A stretch of DNA of 64,000 bases, taken from Magnetococcales bacterium (GTDB lineage Bacteria; Pseudomonadota; Magnetococcia; Magnetococcales; UBA8363). Of this stretch, positions 59,148 to 64,000 are shown one piece after another; within the stretch, counting starts at the first letter, position 1, and the number at the start of each line of letters is the position of its first letter. The notes beneath the pieces are model-generated. The model was not told the origin of the DNA, ran no database searches, and worked only from the letters and a program-made list of their open reading frames with translations. The stretch covers positions 1 through 64,000 of the forward strand of contig PEAK01000003.1 in the NCBI GenBank assembly GCA_002753515.1. Direction: 5' to 3'. The position numbers were made by a program, and so were the translations under genes.

Positions 59148-60839
59148 TCAGGATGGTCTTTCCACCAAAAAATTGCCGATGATCAAGGCGGACAAGGGCG
59201 TTTGCCGCATCATGTCCAGGGCCTCCCGGGGGGTACGGACCAATGGTTGGCCGTGCAAATTAAAGCTGGTGTTGAGAACTACGCCATAACCCGAGGTTGA
59301 CTGTATTATTTTGAGCAAATCATAAAACGGTCCATCTCCGGGTCGTACCATTTGTGGGCGGCAAGAGCCGTCGATGCTGGCAACCTGGGCCAATTTGCTG
59401 CGGACAGCGGGGTGGAGGTGATACCCCATGGTCATGAAAGGGTTGCATAGCCCATCGTAGTCCAGCAAGATTTTCGGTGCATCCTCTTCCAGTATGGCGG
59501 GGCAAAAAGGTTGGTACCAGGCCCGGCGTTTGAGTGCCAGGTTCAGTCTGTCCCGCATCCCCTCCTGATCGGCGGCGGCGAGAAGGGAGCGTTGGCCCAA
59601 GGCGCGGGGACCGTATTCCATTCTGCCCTGGAACCAGCCGATGATTCCCCCCCGGGTGATTCTTTCCGCTGCGCAGACGGCGGGATTGGCCACTTCCCGC
59701 GCTGGAAGGCCGCATGCTTGGATGGCGCTGCCAATGGCGTCATGGGAGAACGCATCGCCCAAGGCCACATGGGTGAGTGGCTGGATGGGCGTATGGGGTT
59801 GCCGTTGCCGTTGTACCAGGGCGGCGGCCCCTACGGCAAGACCGCCGTCTCCCATGTGGGGAAAGATGAAACATTTCCCGCCCAGTCGGCGTAAGCGGGC
59901 ATTCAGACGAATGTTGGCAAACACCCCCCCGGCCAGGGCCAGTTGGTTGTTCCGGGTGGTTGCGATAACCTGGGAGGCCCATTGTTCCACGATGGTTTCC
60001 ATGGTTTTTTGTGCCATTTGCGCAAAGCGTTCCCAAGGGGTGGACCACAAAACCGAACGCAGATAATGAACCAGAGCGGCACCATGCAAACGACCGCGAA
60101 TGGTCATTTTTTCCACCTTGAACAGGTGGAGCAAAGCGTTGTCGGCATCGGCACAGGGGGGGGCGTAGTCGGCCAAGGCCATGACTTTGCCCTCGTCCTC
60201 CAGCTCGCGCATATTGAGCAAGTGGGTTACCTGTTCGTAAAACAGCCCCAGCGAATCCCGACCACCGATGGTTACCAGGGGATGAAGCAAGCCGCCTGAA
60301 AGCAGAGAAGCGCTGCCGGAAAGGCCGTCGCCGACGCCATCGAGTGTCAGCACCGTGGCATCCGACATGCCGCTGAACCAGGCGGCTGTGGCGGCATGAC
60401 AAGGGTGGTGTGGGCAAATGTGCAGGGGATGATCCCCCAGTCCCAAGGGGTGTAGTTCCCGTTTGATAAGGTGACGATTCAGGAAGTCGGTTCCCCAAAA
60501 TCCGGGCCATTGGGTGATGGTGTGTTTGAATCGATGGGTTATCCGCGTCCCCAGGGTGGGGGGGGTCAGTCGCCGCCGGATTTGATAATAACGTTCCCGG
60601 GTTTCCGGAATGAGTCGCGCCAGTGTTTTCGCCACATCGCGGGTTGCAATGGCCACATGATCCACATCCTGGGGTGTGATGCGGGCCAGATCCAGACACG
60701 TACCGATGGATTGCCGGGGAAAGCAGGCTTCAAGCTTTCGTCGTGACAGCCGTTCTTCGTTGACTGCGGCGACGAGCTGGCCATCCTTGAGGAGTGCTGC
60801 TCCGGCATCGTGACCATCCCACAGACCGAGTATAACCAT
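59148..60839 (-). CDS. NodU/CmcH-type carbamoyltransferase
   Basis: The 563-residue enzyme begins MVILGLWDGHDAGAALLKDG, with the conserved HDAGAALL nucleotide-binding segment, LTLDGVGDG near 165 and LALAGGVFANIRLNARL near 305. Its C-terminal domain has GRMEYGPRALGQRS, FCPAILEED and VLNTSFNLHGQPLV. These define the family that transfers carbamoyl from carbamoyl phosphate to sugar or antibiotic hydroxyls. With a GT2, a GT39-like enzyme and a radical SAM protein next door, a modified glycan is the likely substrate. Confidence 0.9.
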   Translation of the reverse strand: MVILGLWDGHDAGAALLKDGQLVAAVNEERLSRRKLEACFPRQSIGTCLDLARITPQDVDHVAIATRDVAKTLARLIPETRERYYQIRRRLTPPTLGTRITHRFKHTITQWPGFWGTDFLNRHLIKRELHPLGLGDHPLHICPHHPCHAATAAWFSGMSDATVLTLDGVGDGLSGSASLLSGGLLHPLVTIGGRDSLGLFYEQVTHLLNMRELEDEGKVMALADYAPPCADADNALLHLFKVEKMTIRGRLHGAALVHYLRSVLWSTPWERFAQMAQKTMETIVEQWASQVIATTRNNQLALAGGVFANIRLNARLRRLGGKCFIFPHMGDGGLAVGAAALVQRQRQPHTPIQPLTHVALGDAFSHDAIGSAIQACGLPAREVANPAVCAAERITRGGIIGWFQGRMEYGPRALGQRSLLAAADQEGMRDRLNLALKRRAWYQPFCPAILEEDAPKILLDYDGLCNPFMTMGYHLHPAVRSKLAQVASIDGSCRPQMVRPGDGPFYDLLKIIQSTSGYGVVLNTSFNLHGQPLVRTPREALDMMRQTPLSALIIGNFLVERPS

Positions 60840-60863
60840 TGAGTGCAACCGCCAGGAGGTGTG

Positions 60864-61589
60864 TTAAATTATAAGTAATTTTATAACGGAATAGACATAT
60901 CTCCACCACACTTGGCTGAGGCGAATGGAGGAGTATCCGTGGATACGTTTGTGTTCGTGGCTGGGAATTTCGGCCAGACGCCCCCCGACTTTCAAGGTTT
61001 TTATCACCATTTCCTGTTCAATGGTCGTGATTTCTTCCCGGAGGTCCAATTGCTTCAGCAGATCCAGACGCAGTGCCCGGAAACCGTTTTGACTTTCGCT
61101 CAACCGAACCTGGAAGCGCCAGTTGATCAGGGCGGTGATCAAGGCACTGCCTGACAGGCGGAAAAATTCGTCGAAGCCGCCGTGCAGTTCGCTGGAGCCG
61201 CCGATGAGTCGGGAGGCATGGACATGATCGGCGCTTCCGGCACGCAATGGGGCAATCAGTTTGGGGATATCTTCCACCACATGCGAGCCGTCGGCGTCGA
61301 TGAAGACGACGAGGGGTGTGGTGACATGGTTTGCCGCAGCCCGGATTGCCAATCCCTTGCCCTGTTCGGGGACGTTGATCACCTGAGCCCCACTTTGTAT
61401 GGCCAGAGCTGGGGTGCCATCGTTGGAAGCGGTATCCATGACCAGTACGAAGGGGGTCAGTCGCAAGCTGCGTGTGACGATATCGGCGATGGTAGCCGCT
61501 TCGTTACGGGTGGGGATGACGATGGTATAAGGATCATCGGTTTTGGCGGCGGGTGGTGTATATCGGGTTGTGGTCAATGTGGTGTTCAA
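60864..61589 (-). CDS. Family 2 glycosyltransferase
   Basis: The 241-residue enzyme starts at a TTG overlapping the radical SAM stop (TTGA). It has the GT-A fold: YTIVIPTRNEAATIADIV, VLVMDTASNDGT, GKGLAIRAAANHV and VFIDADGSHVVEDIP (DxD-like metal site). It resembles dolichol/undecaprenyl-phosphate mannose or glucose synthases. No membrane helix is attached apart from a weak hydrophobic tail (YVYSVIKLLII). It may make the lipid-linked sugar used by the GT39-like enzyme. Confidence 0.88.
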   Translation of the reverse strand: MNTTLTTTRYTPPAAKTDDPYTIVIPTRNEAATIADIVTRSLRLTPFVLVMDTASNDGTPALAIQSGAQVINVPEQGKGLAIRAAANHVTTPLVVFIDADGSHVVEDIPKLIAPLRAGSADHVHASRLIGGSSELHGGFDEFFRLSGSALITALINWRFQVRLSESQNGFRALRLDLLKQLDLREEITTIEQEMVIKTLKVGGRLAEIPSHEHKRIHGYSSIRLSQVWWRYVYSVIKLLII

Positions 61590-62629
61590 CCTTTATTAAA
61601 AAAACAGGCTAGTATAGACGGATAGGCCTCACAAGGCGTCCAACATCCCGGACATTCTTTCCTCCGTACTGCCGCACGGATCTCACGAGACGATTCCAAT
61701 AATTCTGGTATCGAAAAGCCATCCCGACGCAGGTTTCCCAAGGGTTGATTCCACATGGTGCAGGGATACACCGTGCCATCGGCCGCTAAAAACAACGAAG
61801 CCGCCAGGGCTTGGCAAGGGAGTGGGGATTGCCTGGTCTCCAGATAATTCTTTATTCGGAGCAGATAGCGGTTTTCCAAAATGGAAATGGGATCCAACCG
61901 CCAACGAACGTCTTTCCGAAACTGTTCCATTTCGGCGATTATTGCGACATTTCCCCCGGGGAAGGGGGGGGCGTGGCCTTCGGTTCGGTAGTAGTGTTCC
62001 GATCGGTGGTACAGGTTCATGTGAAAATTTTTAAGCCGTACCTTTGGGAATTGTTGTTGCACGGCCGTGACTGTGGCGGAAAAACTGCCCAGGTTCCATG
62101 GGCTCAAGGTAAATCCAAAAAAAATACGGAATTTGTTTGATTGCAGACCTTCCAGTTCCCGGTATAGCGCCATGGCCGCATTCCAGTTGCCCGGGATACC
62201 GCGCAGTCGATCATGAACGGATGGCGGACCATCCAGACTGATGGTCAGCGTGAACAATTCCGGGTTACAATCGATAATCTTGCGCACGCCATTCAGGGTA
62301 CGCTGGGGATCGACGGCGTTGGTGGGAACGTGGAAATGGCAACAGTGACGACAGTGAAACAGGGCCATGCGGACGATCTCCAGGGCGTCCTCGCGCAAAA
62401 AATATTCCCCGCCGGTAAAATCCAACCATAAAAAACGATTGTTGATCGAAAAAAAATTTTCAATTTCTGCACAATTCAGTTCATCCCTGGTTTGGTGCCG
62501 CCAGGTGGCGCAAGTCCGGCATCGGCTGTTACAGCGGTCGGTGCTGGCAAAGGTCAATTTGTAGGGCTGGATCGATTCGCGAAAATGGTCTTGTAGAATG
62601 CGTTTGGCCAGGTAAAAACGATTGCGCAT
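61586..62629 (-). CDS. Radical SAM/SPASM-like protein
   Basis: I start at ATG 62629; 347 residues. The [4Fe-4S] cluster motif CNSRCRTC (CxxxCxxC) lies near residues 32-39, followed by WLDFTGGEYF (the SAM-binding GGE) and LTISLDGPPSVHDRLRG. A C-terminal Cys set (LPCQAL, VYPCTMWNQPLGN, ECPGCWTPCEAY) resembles a SPASM/twitch domain. It heads the glycan cluster and might modify a sugar, lipid or peptide precursor; the substrate is unknown. Confidence 0.85.
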   Translation of the reverse strand: MRNRFYLAKRILQDHFRESIQPYKLTFASTDRCNSRCRTCATWRHQTRDELNCAEIENFFSINNRFLWLDFTGGEYFLREDALEIVRMALFHCRHCCHFHVPTNAVDPQRTLNGVRKIIDCNPELFTLTISLDGPPSVHDRLRGIPGNWNAAMALYRELEGLQSNKFRIFFGFTLSPWNLGSFSATVTAVQQQFPKVRLKNFHMNLYHRSEHYYRTEGHAPPFPGGNVAIIAEMEQFRKDVRWRLDPISILENRYLLRIKNYLETRQSPLPCQALAASLFLAADGTVYPCTMWNQPLGNLRRDGFSIPELLESSREIRAAVRRKECPGCWTPCEAYPSILACFFNKG

Positions 62630-62792
62630 GAAAAAAATCCATACTGGTTTCGTGAAAGGGGCGCAACGAGGCTTTGGCGAGTGAGTTCCCTGGACGGCCA
62701 AACCATTAACCCGTGCCGACTGTGAGTTCCCATTGAATGAGTTGTTTATAAATTGTTTTATACGCGTTGGTCCACAGTGTGTGGTTTACCGT

Positions 62793-63479
62793 TTACCAAG
62801 CGCGAGGTACGAAAGAGTCGTCGTTGGCCAAACGTACCGAATCGCCTGCTTGTATCAAGACGAATAAGCCATTTTTGATGGCAAAACGCACAACGTGTTC
62901 CTCAGCCACCATACCAGCAACCGCACCAACCACCCTTTTGTCGGCATACTCTGGGAAGAACTCCTTGAATTCGGACAGGCGTACCATATGTTCCCGTACA
63001 TCTTCTGTCGTTAATTTGCTTTTTACCTCGACCAATGACACCGTATCGGTATTGACGACAAACAGATCAATCTCCATATGCCGATCATTGGGTAAATCGG
63101 CTTCCATCCGTCGACTCACCTTATGAACCGGGATCCCTCGTTGCATAAAAATGGTTTTGCATGCAGGAGCAACCAATCCCTCAACAAACTCTCCCAATCG
63201 ACCTCCCAATTGCCCGATTTGCCTGGAAACCGCTTTGATTTTTCGGTCTGTTTCCTTCATCTGAAGGTCTGTTTCCTTCATCTGCTGGTTTGTTTCCTTC
63301 ATCTGCTGGTTTGTTTCCTTGATCTGCAGGTGTGTTTCCTTGATCTGCAGGTGTGTTTCCTGGAACTTGCGGTCCAACGCTATATCTCGCTCCCGGTTTT
63401 CCCGAACCATTTCCTGGAATTTACGGTCGGTCTCCTGGAACATCTTCCATACGTCATCAAAGGTTACGGCTTGAGACAT
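62793..63479 (-). CDS. Coiled-coil PD-(D/E)XK nuclease-like protein, copy 1
   Basis: The 228-residue protein starts MSQAVTFDDVWKMFQETDRK. Residues about 10-85 are a coiled coil of seven-residue repeats KE(T)xxQxK-type, encoded by nearly identical 21-bp units. The C-terminal domain has MEIDLFVVNTDTVSLVEVKSKL, matching the D...(E)VK core of PD-(D/E)XK nucleases, and RLSEFKEFFPEYADKRVVGAVAGM. Nuclease activity is not proven; such genes occur in many variable copies in some genomes. It lies in tandem with copy 2. Confidence 0.78.
   Translation of the reverse strand: MSQAVTFDDVWKMFQETDRKFQEMVRENRERDIALDRKFQETHLQIKETHLQIKETNQQMKETNQQMKETDLQMKETDRKIKAVSRQIGQLGGRLGEFVEGLVAPACKTIFMQRGIPVHKVSRRMEADLPNDRHMEIDLFVVNTDTVSLVEVKSKLTTEDVREHMVRLSEFKEFFPEYADKRVVGAVAGMVAEEHVVRFAIKNGLFVLIQAGDSVRLANDDSFVPRAW
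63246..63360 (-). repeat. 21-bp tandem repeats encoding coiled-coil heptads
   Basis: About five units of TGTTTCCTT(C/G)ATCTGC(T/A)GG type encode KETNQQM, KETHLQI and KETDLQM. Repeat number seems to differ between the two gene copies. Confidence 0.8.
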
Positions 63480-63532
63480 AGCGATATCCCCTGTCCCCGA
63501 TGTGATAGATAAAAGAATACCCGGTTTACCGT

Positions 63533-64000
63533 TTACCAAGTGCGTGGTACGAAAGAGTCGTCATTGGCCAAACGTACCGAATCGCCTGCTTGTATCAAGA
63601 CGAATAAGCCATTTTTGATGGCAAAACGCACAACGTGTTCCTCAACCACCATACCAGCAACCGCACCAATCACCCTTTTGTTTGCATACTCTGGGAAGAA
63701 CTCCTTGAATTCGGACAGGCGTAGCATATGTTCCCGTACATCTTCTGTCGTTAATTTGCTTTTTACCTCGACCAATGACACCGCATCGGTATTGACGACA
63801 AACAGGTCAATCTCCATATGCCGATCATTGGGTAAATCGGCTTCCATCCGTCGACTCACCTTGTGAACCGGGATTCCTCGTTGCATAAAAATGGTTTTGC
63901 ATGCAGGAGCAACCAATTCCTCAACAAACTCTCCCAATCGACCTCCCAATTGCCCGATTTGCCTGGAAACCTCTTTGATTTTTCGGTCTGTTTCCTGGAA
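63533..64000 (-). CDS. Coiled-coil PD-(D/E)XK nuclease-like protein, copy 2 (partial)
   Basis: The last 155 codons are present and the 5' part lies outside the window. It shares with copy 1 the core MEIDLFVVNTDAVSLVEVKS and the ending DDSFVPR(T/A)W, with only a few substitutions (for example EEL/EGL, LRL/VRL). The stop codon TAA is at 63533-63535, 54 bases before the copy 1 start codon in transcription order. Confidence 0.78.
   Translation of the reverse strand, partial: FQETDRKIKEVSRQIGQLGGRLGEFVEELVAPACKTIFMQRGIPVHKVSRRMEADLPNDRHMEIDLFVVNTDAVSLVEVKSKLTTEDVREHMLRLSEFKEFFPEYANKRVIGAVAGMVVEEHVVRFAIKNGLFVLIQAGDSVRLANDDSFVPRTW

Larger units (their letters stand above)
62783..64000 (-). repeat. 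740-bp tandem gene duplication
   Basis: Sequence from about 62783 recurs from about 63523 with a constant offset of 740 bases and only about ten to fifteen differences over nearly 470 bases. Both copies begin GGTTTACCGTTTACCAAG. The second unit runs off the window and diverges only at the heptad repeats. Confidence 0.9.

Noticed and set aside
63246-63360. 21-bp repeats as a CRISPR array
   Set aside because: They encode coiled-coil heptads and have no spacers.
1-64000. Magnetosome (mam/mms) genes
   Set aside because: The signalling genes recall Magnetococcales, but no protein in the window resembles a magnetosome protein.

Overview
The window looks like chromosomal DNA of a Gram-negative, respiring and highly chemosensory bacterium: outer-membrane beta-barrel and OmpA proteins, lipoproteins, many periplasmic c-type cytochromes, c-di-GMP enzymes and a chemoreceptor. 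The repeated 'HAMP-PAS-GGDEF' kinase-like sensors and the tandem coiled-coil PD-(D/E)XK-like genes at the right edge remind me of Magnetococcales-type proteobacteria, but no rRNA or other phylogenetic marker is present, so this is a guess. I see no tRNA, rRNA, CRISPR array, transposase, phage gene or magnetosome gene. I count 46 CxxCH haem-binding motifs in 13 proteins.

Layout. 1-193: start of ccmF (System I cytochrome c maturation) leaving the window. 553-5324 (+): an NHL-propeller lipoprotein, two triheme cytochromes and a hemerythrin. 5336-10657 (-): a c-di-GMP/two-component block (histidine kinase, PilZ protein, receiver protein, haem-binding diguanylate cyclase). 10848-18574 (-): a sensor kinase and NtrC-type regulator, followed by a tightly coupled operon of a Sel1 protein, a monoheme cytochrome and two free-standing seven-repeat 'regulator propeller' proteins; a divergent triheme cytochrome lies at 18623-19159. 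19600-28113 (+): a GGDEF-EAL protein, a dCache diguanylate cyclase, an ethylbenzene-dehydrogenase-like haem protein and a chemoreceptor whose sensor domain matches that of the cyclase. 28224-30059 (-): OmpA-like and ankyrin proteins.

The centrepiece is 30241-45401, all on the minus strand: an OmcE-like tetraheme cytochrome, a parvulin PPIase, a 681-residue outer-membrane barrel, four small triheme c7-type cytochromes placed symmetrically around an unknown helical protein, an NHL lipoprotein, an 11-heme cytochrome whose first four haems form an OmcE-like module, and a dedicated System II haem ligation pair (ResB, CcsA) followed by a strange haem-copper-oxidase-like protein with a TPR tail. I read this as a candidate extracellular electron transfer locus that combines a porin-cytochrome conduit with a possible cytochrome filament. 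This is inference from sequence patterns.

To the right: two orphan genes of unknown function (46082-47726), an HD-GYP phosphodiesterase, a second haem-binding diguanylate cyclase, an operon with a 7-heme cytochrome, two small HAMP-like membrane proteins, a cupredoxin and a second ethylbenzene-dehydrogenase-like haem protein (52571-56114), a TPR protein, a glycan-type cluster (GT39-like, carbamoyltransferase, GT2, radical SAM) and a tandem pair of PD-(D/E)XK-like coiled-coil genes.

Non-coding structure includes four full copies and one half copy of a small REP/MITE-like element, a conserved promoter-like module in front of three genes, several G9-G10 tracts (two in genes where slippage would be disruptive), and a folded 45.7-46.05 kb intergenic region.
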